23,365 nt of DNA, taken from contig JBBDIO010000171.1 of the NCBI GenBank assembly GCA_040880365.1, forward strand, positions 1-23,365, read 5' to 3'. The stretch's first letter is position 1, and every line of letters starts with the position of its first letter. A program made the position numbers and the translations under genes. The DNA comes from JBBDIO01 sp040880365 (GTDB lineage: Bacteria > Chloroflexota > Anaerolineae > Caldilineales > Caldilineaceae). This document shows, in pieces, positions 7,644 through 14,849 of the stretch. A model generated the notes under the pieces. That model searched no databases. It was not told the origin of the DNA and was given only the letters and a program-made list of their open reading frames with translations.

Positions 7644-8429
7644 CTACTCTGGCGTCACATAGGCAGCCGTAATGCCGCCATCCACCGTAAACTCGGTCCC
7701 TGTCACAAACGAAGATTCATCCGACGCCAGATAAAGTGCAGCCTGGGCCATTTCCGCGGCCTCGCCAAACCGCCCCATGGGAATATGCACCAACCGTCGT
7801 GCCTTTTTTGCATCCGTATCCAAAAATTTCATCAATAGTTCAGTGCGCAGCGGACCCGGGCAGAGCGCATTGACCCGAATATTCTCGCGCGCGTGGATCA
7901 CCGCCAGTTCGCGCGTCATACTCAACACACCGCCCTTGCTGGCAGTATAGGCCAATTGCGGTGTCGCCGCGCCAAGCAGCGCCACAAAAGACGCAGTATT
8001 GATGATGGAGCCGCCGCCCGCCCGCCGCAGCGCGGGAATGCCATATTTGCAGCCCAGGAACACGCCTTTGAGATTGATCGCCATCGTCAGATCCCAAATG
8101 GCTTCCTCGGTGTGGACGGCATCGTCATCGTCGCTGTGCATGATGCCCGCATTGTTAAAGAGGATATCCAGCCGTCCAAACTGGGCTTCGGCATGGGCGA
8201 TCATAGCCGCGCAATCCGCGGCCTGGGATACATCCGCTTCGACAAAGCGCGCATCGCCGCCCACTGCATCCACCGCCGCGACCGTCGCGTGCCCTGCCGC
8301 CTCATCCCGATCCACCACCACAACCTGCGCGCCCTCCTGGGCAAACAGCACAGCCGTGGCGCGCCCGATCCCACCCCCGCCACCCGTAATCAACGCTACC
8401 TTATTTTCCAAACGCATTCCCATTGCCAT
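7644..8429 (-). CDS. SDR-family NAD(P)-dependent oxidoreductase
   Basis: A classical short-chain dehydrogenase of 261 residues. Motifs, counted from 8429: TGGGGGIG cofactor loop at 15-22, an acidic residue (VVVVDRD) after beta-2 favouring NAD over NADP, NNAG at 92-95, N119, and the catalytic S147, Y161, K165 (YTASK). The C-terminus DGGITAAYVTPE is typical. The substrate cannot be deduced. Three in-frame ATG codons lie close together (8429, 8423, 8417) and none has a clear Shine-Dalgarno; the domain itself starts at MRLENKVALITG, so 8417 is equally plausible. The gene lies 67 bases downstream of miaA on the same strand, may be read through from that operon, and ends before the bidirectional terminator. 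Confidence 0.93.
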   Translation of the reverse strand: MAMGMRLENKVALITGGGGGIGRATAVLFAQEGAQVVVVDRDEAAGHATVAAVDAVGGDARFVEADVSQAADCAAMIAHAEAQFGRLDILFNNAGIMHSDDDDAVHTEEAIWDLTMAINLKGVFLGCKYGIPALRRAGGGSIINTASFVALLGAATPQLAYTASKGGVLSMTRELAVIHARENIRVNALCPGPLRTELLMKFLDTDAKKARRLVHIPMGRFGEAAEMAQAALYLASDESSFVTGTEFTVDGGITAAYVTPE

Positions 8430-8496
8430 CTCACATTCATTGATTAGAATCTACGCGAAAAAGTCTCATATCAGCATCTAAAGTCGAGAAGTCAGT

Positions 8497-9536
8497 CTAG
8501 CTGCGGGTTGTCTGCAAAAACGTAGCGACCGCCGCCTGCACCCGCAATGTCACATCNNNNNNNNNNNNNNNNNNNNNNNNNNNNNNNNNNNNNNNNNNNN
8601 NNNNNNNNNNNNNNNNNNNNNNNNNNNNNNNNNNNNNNNNNNNNNNNNNNNNNNNNCCAGATCATACCATTGCACACCCTGCATACGGCGAAACCAGGTC
8701 TCCTGGTGGCGCACATAGCGATGAGTCTCGATCTGGATGCGTTCAATGGCCGCAGGCAATGTCAATTCTCCCTGCAAATAGGCTCCAATCTCCCGATAGC
8801 CCAGGCTTGTCAGCGCCGGCAACGCCGGATCATAGCCCGCAGCCAAAAGCGACTGCACCTCGGCGACCAATCCTTGTTCCACCATCTGCCCCACCCGCGC
8901 GTCGATGCGGGCATGGAGATCCGCACGACCCCGGCGCAAACCGATTTTCAATACGGCGTAGGGCGGCGGCTCGCTGCCTTCCAGTTCCACTTTGGAACGA
9001 CCCGTGGTGAGAAATATCTCCAAAGCCCGCATCACCCGCCGGTGGTTCTGGGGATCGACCACAGCCGCCGCAGCAGGGTCCACGCGTTGCAGCCGTACAA
9101 AGAGCGCGGCGCGCCCTTCCTGCGCCAACTGCGCCTCCAGCTCGGCGCGCAGCGGCAGATTGGGCGGCACTTCGGGAATCCGCAACCCCTCTGCCACTGC
9201 TCGAATATAGAGGGCAGTGCCTCCTACCAAAAATGGAACGCCCGCGCGCGCGTGGATGGCATCGATCTCAGCATAGGCCATTGCCTGATATTCTGCCAGC
9301 GTCAATGTAGCCGCGGGCGTGCGTACATCCAACAGGTGATGCGGCACGCGCGCCTGCTCCGCCGCCGACGCCTTGGCCGTGCCGATGTCCATGCCCACAT
9401 AGATCTGGCGGCTATCCGCGCTCACCACCTCGCCGTGAAACTGTTCGCACAGTGCCAGGCTCAGCGCAGTCTTGCCCACGCCGGTCGCGCCCAAAATCAC
9501 TACCAACGGGCGCTGTCTCCCCAAATCGTCCGTCAA
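8497..9536 (-). CDS. miaA: tRNA dimethylallyltransferase, interrupted by a scaffold gap
   Basis: MiaA adds a dimethylallyl group to N6 of A37 in tRNAs reading UNN codons. The P-loop GATGVGKT lies near the N-terminus, followed by SADSRQIYVGMDIGTAK, PHHLLD, GGTALYIRA, RRVMRALEI and ETHRYVRHQETWFRR, the complete set of family signatures. Upstream of the gap the frame ends at QWYDL. Beyond it, bases 8556-8497 encode DVTLRVQAAVATFLQTTRS and a stop, which fits a MiaA C-terminus. The two parts are out of frame only because the gap is an arbitrary 100 N. The start is TTG at 9536, the most upstream usable codon in the frame, with AGGA 10 bases before it. It is 20 bases after yraN in the same operon. 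Confidence 0.93.
8557..8656. other. Scaffold gap of 100 N
   Basis: Exactly 100 undetermined bases, a conventional placeholder length. The gap falls inside miaA. Keeping the frame across it needs a true gap length of 3k+2 bases, which 100 is not. Confidence 0.97.
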
Positions 9537-9556
9537 ATGAACATCATCCTGTCCGC

Positions 9557-9955
9557 TTATTCGGCCTGCACCGCGCGCGCAATATGCTCAATCTGCGGCG
9601 GTTGATTGGCAAGCAACTGAATCGCGATCACATCAATCCGCCACGGCCCGCGCCATGCTGTCTCGGCCACATACCGTTGAGCCAACTCGCGAAGCTTGGC
9701 CTGCTTGTGTGCCGCCACCGATGCGCGCGCACTGCCAAAACGCATCCCGCGCCGGGTACGCACCTCGACCAGGACCAGCCATTGCGCAGCCATGTCGCCC
9801 GTGCTGTAATCCGGCGCAATCACCGTCGCGACCAGATCAATCTCGCCGGCGGCACAGCGCCAATTGCGCGCCACAATCTCAAAGCCGGCGGCCTGCAAAT
9901 GATCAGCCGCCCAAACCTCGCCCCGCGTGCCCAGCGTGCGCCGTGCGTCAGCCAT
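9557..9955 (-). CDS. yraN: YraN/UPF0102 family putative endonuclease-like protein
   Basis: A 132-residue member of UPF0102, a small family with a restriction-endonuclease-like fold and unproven function. Recognisable are the N-terminal LGTRGEVWAADHLQAAGFEIVARNWRC block, AGEIDLVA carrying the E-x-D of the nuclease-like core, and LVLVEVRTRR (the E-x-K/R motif) further on. The protein ends with RIDVIAIQL. The start at 9955 overlaps the last 8 bases of rnhB, so translation is probably coupled. rnhB-yraN is a widespread bacterial pairing. miaA follows 20 bases downstream. Confidence 0.9.
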   Translation of the reverse strand: MADARRTLGTRGEVWAADHLQAAGFEIVARNWRCAAGEIDLVATVIAPDYSTGDMAAQWLVLVEVRTRRGMRFGSARASVAAHKQAKLRELAQRYVAETAWRGPWRIDVIAIQLLANQPPQIEHIARAVQAE

Positions 9956-10721
9956 CGCGCAGGGTTCCTTCCCCCTTTGCCGCGCCCGCCGCGCCCGCCG
10001 CGCCCGACGTTTCCAGAGAATTGGGCACACCATCGAACAGCGAAGCGCACCGGGCCACAGGCGCAAATGTATAGCGATGCACAGGGCATGGTCCCGTTGC
10101 GCCCAATGCCGCCAAATGACGCGGCGCACCATAGCCTTTATGACCGGCAAACCCATATTCGGGATAGACCTCGCCCAGATCCACCATCAACGCATCTCGC
10201 GCCACCTTCGCCAGGATCGACGCCGCGGCCACCGATACAGAAATCCGGTCGGCTTTGGCAAAGCTGCGCTGGGGCAGCGGACAACGGGCCAGCCGCACCC
10301 AGTCAATGAGCAGAAAATCGGCGGCCAGTGTCAGGCCTTCCACGGCGCGCACCATTGCCAGCCGGGTCGCGGCCGCGATGCCCATGCGGTCAATCTCCTG
10401 CGGCGATGCCATGCCCACCGCGGCCGCGGCCGCCTGTGCTCGAATCTGCGCATCCAGCGCCACGCGTCGCGCCGGACGCAACAACTTGCTATCGCGCACC
10501 TCGGCCCATACGCCGTGCGTACGCGCCCCATTGTCCCCATCGACACAAAATTCAGCAAGGGGCAGGATAACCGCCCCCGCCACGACCGGCCCCGCCAGCG
10601 CGCCGCGCCCGGCCTCATCAATGCCCGCGATGGCCCGAAAGCCTTGTTGCCAAAGCTCAGTTTCGTGGCCCAAATGGGGTTGCGCTGGTTCGAGAACTGT
10701 CATAGATGCCCTGCGTGCCAT
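9948..10721 (-). CDS. rnhB: Ribonuclease HII
   Basis: RNase HII cuts the RNA strand of RNA-DNA hybrids and removes single ribonucleotides misincorporated in DNA. The active-site signature AGIDEAGRGALAGPVVAGAV is followed by DSKLL, MGIAAATRLAM, FLLIDW (third acidic residue) and ASILAKVARDALM with the fourth aspartate, then HKGYG. It has an unusual low-complexity C-terminus, GAAGAAGAA, encoded by three perfect 9-bp GCCGCGCCC repeats (9979-10005). The start at 10721 (MARRASMTVLEP) is chosen because an extended -10 box sits 7 bases upstream, implying a leaderless mRNA; an alternative start is 10703. An open extension to 10898 runs back through the rplS terminator and is unlikely. It overlaps yraN by 8 bases. 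Confidence 0.94.
   Translation of the reverse strand: MARRASMTVLEPAQPHLGHETELWQQGFRAIAGIDEAGRGALAGPVVAGAVILPLAEFCVDGDNGARTHGVWAEVRDSKLLRPARRVALDAQIRAQAAAAAVGMASPQEIDRMGIAAATRLAMVRAVEGLTLAADFLLIDWVRLARCPLPQRSFAKADRISVSVAAASILAKVARDALMVDLGEVYPEYGFAGHKGYGAPRHLAALGATGPCPVHRYTFAPVARCASLFDGVPNSLETSGAAGAAGAAKGEGTLRDG
9979..10005. repeat. Three tandem 9-bp repeats inside rnhB
   Basis: GCCGCGCCC is repeated three times without mismatch on the plus strand, coding for Gly-Ala-Ala triplets near the RNase HII C-terminus. Copy number could vary by slippage without shifting the frame. Confidence 0.85.
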
Positions 10722-10728
10722 AGCGTTC

Positions 10729-10737
10729 AGTATAGCA
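10729..10737 (-). promoter_or_regulatory. Extended -10 promoter of rnhB-yraN-miaA (leaderless)
   Basis: On the minus strand TGCTATACT fits the extended -10 consensus, and 7 bases separate it from the rnhB ATG at 10721. No -35 hexamer is visible. The same TGC-TATNAT-type layout lies before the metallophosphoesterase gene. Confidence 0.6.
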
Positions 10738-10795
10738 TTTAGCAGCCCGCTGCGCCCAGCCGCGCCGGATGACTCACAGCATTGGGGCAGGGCGC

Positions 10796-10836
10796 AAAAA
10801 ACAAAAAGCCGGACTTCAAATATGAAATCCGGCTTT
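10796..10836 (-). terminator. Intrinsic terminator of rplS
   Basis: On the minus strand AAAGCCGGA (10836-10828) pairs with TCCGGCTTT (10813-10805), flanking an AT-rich loop whose TTC/GAA can extend the stem. The stem is followed by a long T-rich run, TTTTTGTTTTTT. It lies about 100 bases past the rplS stop and 59 bases before the rnhB -10 box, so it separates the two units. Confidence 0.88.
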
Positions 10837-10937
10837 CGTACATTGCTAGCATTCTGGTCGCGTACACCGCGCCATTCTTCAGGTGTGCCCAGCCTCAATG
10901 TCAGTCTCTTTATGTCAGACTGTTCAGGCTGTACTGC

Positions 10938-11300
10938 CTAGACCTTGAGGAAACGCTTCTCGCGCAGGCGGGCAGCCTTGCCCTGCAAATCTCGCAGGTA
11001 ATACAGTTGGGCACGGCGGACCTGCGCCTTGCGCAAGACTTCCACCTTTTCCACAACTTTGCTGTGCAACGGGAACGTGCGCTCTACGCCCACGCCGTGT
11101 GCCCCCGTCCGGCGGACAGTATAGGTCGCGCCAGCGCCCTTGCCCCCGCGGATGGAAATCACAACACCCTGAAATACCTGAATACGCTCGTTGCGACCTT
11201 CGGTAATCCGCTGGTGGACACGTACAGTATCACCGGGATTTAATTCCGGCATGTCGGCGCTCAACTCCGGCTGCAACGAAGCCATGAGTGCATTGGTCAT
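10938..11300 (-). CDS. rplS: 50S ribosomal protein L19
   Basis: L19 sits at the 30S-50S interface of the ribosome. The 120-residue chain has the family blocks PELNPGDTVRVHQRI, RIQVFQGVVISIRG, ATYTVRR, GVGVERTFPLHSK, and RRAQLYYLRDLQGKAARLREK at the C-terminus. The start at 11300 is supported by GGTGAG three bases upstream (11309-11304); the in-frame extension to 11369 lies in the leader and is not conserved sequence. trmD lies upstream on the same strand, in the usual trmD-rplS order, but 446 bases away instead of adjacent; rplS has its own promoter and leader. Confidence 0.97.
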   Translation of the reverse strand: MTNALMASLQPELSADMPELNPGDTVRVHQRITEGRNERIQVFQGVVISIRGGKGAGATYTVRRTGAHGVGVERTFPLHSKVVEKVEVLRKAQVRRAQLYYLRDLQGKAARLREKRFLKV

Positions 11301-11414
11301 AATCTCACCCGATCCTTGTCTCACTGCCGGTACAAATCCGGTCAAAACGATTTCTCTGGTGCGGCCCAAACCGGCAAATTGCTAATAAATTGTGGTTGCC
11401 GCTCTGTCCACAAC
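11301..11414 (-). promoter_or_regulatory. Structured 5' leader of rplS, possible autoregulatory element
   Basis: The predicted rplS transcript has a leader of about 114 bases. TGCCGGT (11376-11370) can pair with ACCGGCA (11331-11325) in a 7-bp long-range stem. A competing ACCGG nearer the middle could pair with the same 5' strand, giving two alternative folds. Near the 5' end TTGTGG can pair with CCACAA. L19 leaders with autoregulatory roles are known in other phyla, but no recognised motif was matched here. Confidence 0.35.
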
Positions 11415-11420
11415 CTCCCG

Positions 11421-11449
11421 AGTATATCATGATGCCCTTGCGCGGCCAA
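11421..11449 (-). promoter_or_regulatory. Promoter of rplS (TTGGCC-N17-TATACT, extended -10)
   Basis: On the minus strand TTGGCC (11449-11444) and TATACT (11426-11421) are 17 bases apart, and TGA precedes the -10 box as an extended element. The start of transcription would be near 11414. Confidence 0.7.
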
Positions 11450-11507
11450 AATTTATCAAACCCGGTTACTCATGTTACACGGTTTCCCATATTCGGTTCC
11501 TGCAATT

Positions 11508-11535
11508 TTGCCTGCCATTAGAACGCAACTATAAT
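11508..11535 (+). promoter_or_regulatory. Orphan plus-strand promoter (TTGCCT-N16-TATAAT)
   Basis: TTGCCT (11508-11513) and a perfect TATAAT (11530-11535) are 16 bases apart. Transcription would start near 11542 and run toward the 3' end of trmD on the opposite strand. No supported gene lies downstream, so it may drive a small or antisense RNA, or be fortuitous in AT-rich DNA. Confidence 0.4.
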
Positions 11536-11593
11536 GACCGACGGATATAGGGACCGGTTTCGGGCGGCAAAAAGGCACTGCTTCGCAAACACA

Positions 11594-11661
11594 ATTTTGC
11601 ATCAACTATATAATAATCCGTATGCATGAATCTTATGACAAGTTCCATGCATATGCAAAAT
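11594..11661. repeat. Nested inverted repeat in the trmD-rplS spacer
   Basis: Outer arms ATTTTGCAT (11594-11602) and ATGCAAAAT (11653-11661) enclose inner arms TATGCATG (11621-11628) and CATGCATA (11646-11653). The two right arms share one base. The left internal segment contains TATATAATAAT. This could be a cruciform, a protein-binding site or part of a small RNA. Confidence 0.6.
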
Positions 11662-11746
11662 CTGCGTTCGCAAAAACACGCGACAAAGTGGATTCATCGG
11701 CACTTATCTTTTATCTTCACCTTTGACGATTTTTCACTTCTACGAT

Positions 11747-12625
11747 TTAACCCTTTGTCGATGCGGGCCTTTGCCAGCCCTGGACTGCAAGAAAGGCATA
11801 ATCCTCAGCCGAGAGCGTCAGGTCGGCGAGCAAATCGGGACGTCGGCGCAGCGTTTGCAACAGCGCCTGTTCACGTCGCCAGCGCGTCACATTGGCGTGG
11901 TGTCCGCTCAGCAACACATCGGGCACGCCTTCGCCGCGAAAGACCGGGGGGCGGGTAAATTGGGGACCTTCCAATAACCCATCCAGGCCCGGCGAGTGGC
12001 TATCCTGATGCGCGCCCTGTTCGGCGCCCAATGCGCCCGGCAGCAAGCGCGTCAGCGCGTCGATGATGACCATCGCGGCAAGTTCGCCGCCGCTGAGCAC
12101 ATAGTCACCAATACTGATTTCGTCGGTGACTAACTGTGTGCGCACGCGTTCATCGACGCCTTCATAGCGTCCACAGATGAGCGCCAGACGCGGATAGCGG
12201 CTCAGTTCGTGGGCTACGGATTGTGTAAATAATCGACCCTGGGGCGTCAACAAAATGACCGGAACATCTTCCGGCAGCGTTGGCTGCGCTGCGATGTCCC
12301 AGGCCGGCAAACTTTCCTCTGCATTCCGGGCAGGCAACGTCCAACCTGCCGGTCGTGTCAAGACCGTTTCAACGGCGCGCACAATAGGTTCGGGTTTCAT
12401 AATCATGCCACCCCCGCCCCCATAGGGCGGCTCGTCGCATACATGATGCCGATCCTCCGTATAATCACGCACATTGTGCAATGCCACGGTCAAGAGATGA
12501 TTGACCTGGGCACGCTTCAGGATGCTCTCCGACAGCGGCCCGTCGAACATCTGCGGAAACAGCGTAAACACGTCAAAATGCAGTCCCGTGCGGGAATTGG
12601 ACATGTCGCAACTCTTGGAACTCAT
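11747..12625 (-). CDS. trmD: tRNA (guanine-N1)-methyltransferase
   Basis: TrmD methylates N1 of G37 in tRNAs with G36, which prevents +1 frameshifting. SPOUT/trefoil-knot signatures are clear: FDVFTLFPQMFDGPLSESILKRA, VRDYTEDRHHVCDEPPYGGGGGMIMKPEP, VILLTPQGRLFTQ, LICGRYEGVDERV and ISIGDYVLSGGELAAM. The 292-residue chain is longer than the usual 240-250, mainly from an insert (about 27 residues, RPAGWTLPARNAEESLPAWDI region) before the knot and an N-terminal tail. The start at 12625 is chosen because GAGG (12635-12632) lies six bases upstream; 12604 is closer to the conserved domain but poorly served. Its 5' end overlaps the divergent peptidase gene by 23 bases. Confidence 0.96.
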   Translation of the reverse strand: MSSKSCDMSNSRTGLHFDVFTLFPQMFDGPLSESILKRAQVNHLLTVALHNVRDYTEDRHHVCDEPPYGGGGGMIMKPEPIVRAVETVLTRPAGWTLPARNAEESLPAWDIAAQPTLPEDVPVILLTPQGRLFTQSVAHELSRYPRLALICGRYEGVDERVRTQLVTDEISIGDYVLSGGELAAMVIIDALTRLLPGALGAEQGAHQDSHSPGLDGLLEGPQFTRPPVFRGEGVPDVLLSGHHANVTRWRREQALLQTLRRRPDLLADLTLSAEDYAFLAVQGWQRPASTKG

Positions 12626-14849
12626 TCGTAACCTCAACATCTTTCGTTTATTACAGCGTTCTCGCTCTACCCACACGCCCACCGACTCGTCTGCGGCCAC
12701 AGGCTCCAGTGGTTCCACTGCGAACCACACCGGCGCAAATTCGGGGCAGGCGTCCACAACCATTACCAATATTAAATCCACCGGGGCGAAATCCAACGAT
12801 TCTAAGCAGAGTGATTCTGCGCCCACTGATTATGTGCTGGATGATGCCGAACAAACGGCACCGGAATTACACGCACCAGAGTTATCCGCAGCAGTGCAAT
12901 CTACCCCGCCGGTATCTTCTGTGCCCGAATCTTCTGTCGAGATTTTAACACACGCCGCCGCGACCCTCTCTGATGATTCCTCGGCCAATTCGGGGACCGG
13001 CACGACCGCGCCCGGAAATCTCGCGCCCGACGAAACCGACGCGGGTCTGGAGACAACATCCGCCACGCGCACCTGGAATTTTGGGTTGAGCCAAAGTCGC
13101 GCCCAGCGCGCCCGGCATCTGCCCGCCGGCGTACAGGTCGGCGTAGTGGGGCTGGCATTATTGGCCGTGTGGTGGTCGTGGCCCTTGTGGGCAAATGCCG
13201 AACGCCCCTTTTCGACCGGGGCAGGCACCGAAATTGCCATGCTGGAACGCGCGCCCGATGCCGAGGCCGCGGCGACGCCGCCCAGTGCGGCCACCCGCGC
13301 CAGCCTGCAAACCCTGGCAATTGTTAACCCCGATAATTTGCCCCGCCCTGACGTGTCGGAACCCCTGCCCGCACCGGACAGTGCCGCGCCCGAAAGTGCC
13401 GTGCCCGAAAGTGCCGCGCAAGCAGCCACCAACGCCGTGCAGGCCCGCCTGACCCAAACTGACACTGCACAAACCGATGCCGCCCAGCCTGTGAGCGCGA
13501 CGGAAGCCGTTACCGATACAGATTCGTCTACAGATGCAGTGGGACCGGAAAGCGTATCGGCAGACTCCAACGAGACGGATACCGACGCAGCCGATATCAC
13601 AGGCGAAAATTCGGACACAGACGGCGTGAACGCAGATAGCGCTGGGGATGACACCGCAGATGCTGGTGCAGATGACGCCCAGGCTGATACCGAGATATCT
13701 TTCCCCGAAGTTGGGGAGAGCGATCCCGACGCCCTGACACCATTCCTGCTGGAGGTCGAAATCCCCGCGTCAGATGCGGCGCAAGGCGATGTCGTACCCG
13801 CCGCCCTGACCGTGCCCAGCAACGGGCAAATCAACGGCGTACAGGCCGATCTGATTCTCTTGCCCACTGCCACGCCGCTGGCCGACGCCGGACGCCTGCA
13901 AGCCCAGGCCGCACAACTGCCGCGCATTGAAATCATTCCTGCCGTCGGCGTACGATTTACTCCCACCCCCGAACCCTCGCCCACGGTCACACCGTCGCCC
14001 ACGCCCACGCCCATCCCATCCACATCGGGGCGGGGTCGCCTGTGGTCCACGTTCACACCCGGCGCGGCGCTCGAAACCGATCACTTCTGGATTGGCAACC
14101 CCTTTGAGGGCATTTCGGCCAATCGCTCGGCCAGCCCCAGCTATCAGTTTGGCTCCACTGCCGGCAGTCGCTATCGACCTCACCACGGGATCGATATCTC
14201 CAATCCCAGCGGCACGCCTGTGCGCGCCGGAGTCGTGGGTGAAGTGGTACATGCCGGGCTGGACGATCCCGATCTCCTGGGTCCCTATGGCAATTTCTAC
14301 GGCAACGCCGTGGTCATTCTGCTGGATCAGCGACTGCCCGTAGCCGGGGGCGAGCTGGATGTCTTTCTGCTCTACGGGCATCTCAGCGAAGTGCGCACCA
14401 CCGTCGGCGAACGGGTTCGGCCCGACGATATCGTCGGCCTGGTCGGCATGACCGGCATTGCCATCGGCCCCCACCTGCATGTAGAAGTGCGCCTGGGCGC
14501 CAACACCTATAACCACTCTGTGAATCCCTATTTGTGGATGGAACCGCCCAGCGGCAGCGGCACCGTCGCGGTGCGTATCCTCACCGCCGAAGGCCATACG
14601 TGGGCAGGCGCAAAAGTGAGCATCGCGCGCTTTGATGGCGGCGCGGCCGTCTGGGCGCGGCAAATTGAAACCTATCTGGATACGGAGAATATCGGTCCCA
14701 ATCCGGTATGGGGCGAAAATGGCGCGATGGGCGATGTGCCTGCGGGGACCTATTACCTCATCGGCAACATTGAAGGCGAAGCCATTCGCGCCGAGTTTAC
14801 CGTGAACGCGGGCGAAACGACCTTTATCGAAGCCCGCACCCAACAATGA
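12603..14849 (+). CDS. Membrane-anchored M23-family (LytM-type) peptidase with long disordered stalk
   Basis: A predicted zinc endopeptidase acting on peptidoglycan cross-bridges, or a LytM-type activator. Of 748 residues, about 1-180 are Ser/Thr/Glu-rich and probably cytoplasmic. One membrane helix follows (about 176-197, VGVVGLALLAVWWSWPLW). Then come about 250 Ala/Asp/Thr-rich acidic residues with short repeats such as APESA/VPESA, and a TPTP/PSPT proline stalk at about 453-477. The catalytic domain has H527-H528-G-I-D531 (the HxxxD pair) and H624-L-H626 (HLHVEVR), so the metal ligands are intact. A small beta-rich C-terminal domain follows. The start at ATG 12603 has only a weak GGGA; it overlaps trmD head-to-head, so a later start (for example GTG near 12833) cannot be excluded. 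The stop overlaps the rnhA start as ATGA. Confidence 0.88.
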   Translation: MSQLLELIRNLNIFRLLQRSRSTHTPTDSSAATGSSGSTANHTGANSGQASTTITNIKSTGAKSNDSKQSDSAPTDYVLDDAEQTAPELHAPELSAAVQSTPPVSSVPESSVEILTHAAATLSDDSSANSGTGTTAPGNLAPDETDAGLETTSATRTWNFGLSQSRAQRARHLPAGVQVGVVGLALLAVWWSWPLWANAERPFSTGAGTEIAMLERAPDAEAAATPPSAATRASLQTLAIVNPDNLPRPDVSEPLPAPDSAAPESAVPESAAQAATNAVQARLTQTDTAQTDAAQPVSATEAVTDTDSSTDAVGPESVSADSNETDTDAADITGENSDTDGVNADSAGDDTADAGADDAQADTEISFPEVGESDPDALTPFLLEVEIPASDAAQGDVVPAALTVPSNGQINGVQADLILLPTATPLADAGRLQAQAAQLPRIEIIPAVGVRFTPTPEPSPTVTPSPTPTPIPSTSGRGRLWSTFTPGAALETDHFWIGNPFEGISANRSASPSYQFGSTAGSRYRPHHGIDISNPSGTPVRAGVVGEVVHAGLDDPDLLGPYGNFYGNAVVILLDQRLPVAGGELDVFLLYGHLSEVRTTVGERVRPDDIVGLVGMTGIAIGPHLHVEVRLGANTYNHSVNPYLWMEPPSGSGTVAVRILTAEGHTWAGAKVSIARFDGGAAVWARQIETYLDTENIGPNPVWGENGAMGDVPAGTYYLIGNIEGEAIRAEFTVNAGETTFIEARTQQ

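Larger units (their letters stand above)
11450..11746. other. AT-rich spacer between trmD and rplS with no supported gene
   Basis: This 297-base stretch is visibly richer in A+T than its surroundings. It holds a near-consensus plus-strand promoter and a nested inverted repeat, both listed separately. It also carries imperfect direct repeats (TTCGCAAACAC near 11583 and TTCGCAAAAACAC near 11668). A plus-strand frame from 11626 runs into the antisense of trmD and lacks a ribosome binding site. No tRNA or known RNA signature was seen. Confidence 0.7.

Noticed and set aside
8492..8746. Frameshift or truncation in miaA
   Set aside because: The frame change coincides with the artificial N run, and both flanks encode proper MiaA sequence.
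11626..11958. Plus-strand frame of 110 codons after the orphan promoter
   Set aside because: No ribosome binding site, no domain, and it runs antisense into the conserved 3' part of trmD.
12830..14056. Minus-strand open frame of 408 codons opposite the M23 peptidase
   Set aside because: Low-complexity Ser/Ala/Val sequence mirrors the repeat-rich stalk of the peptidase on the other strand; no domain or ribosome site.
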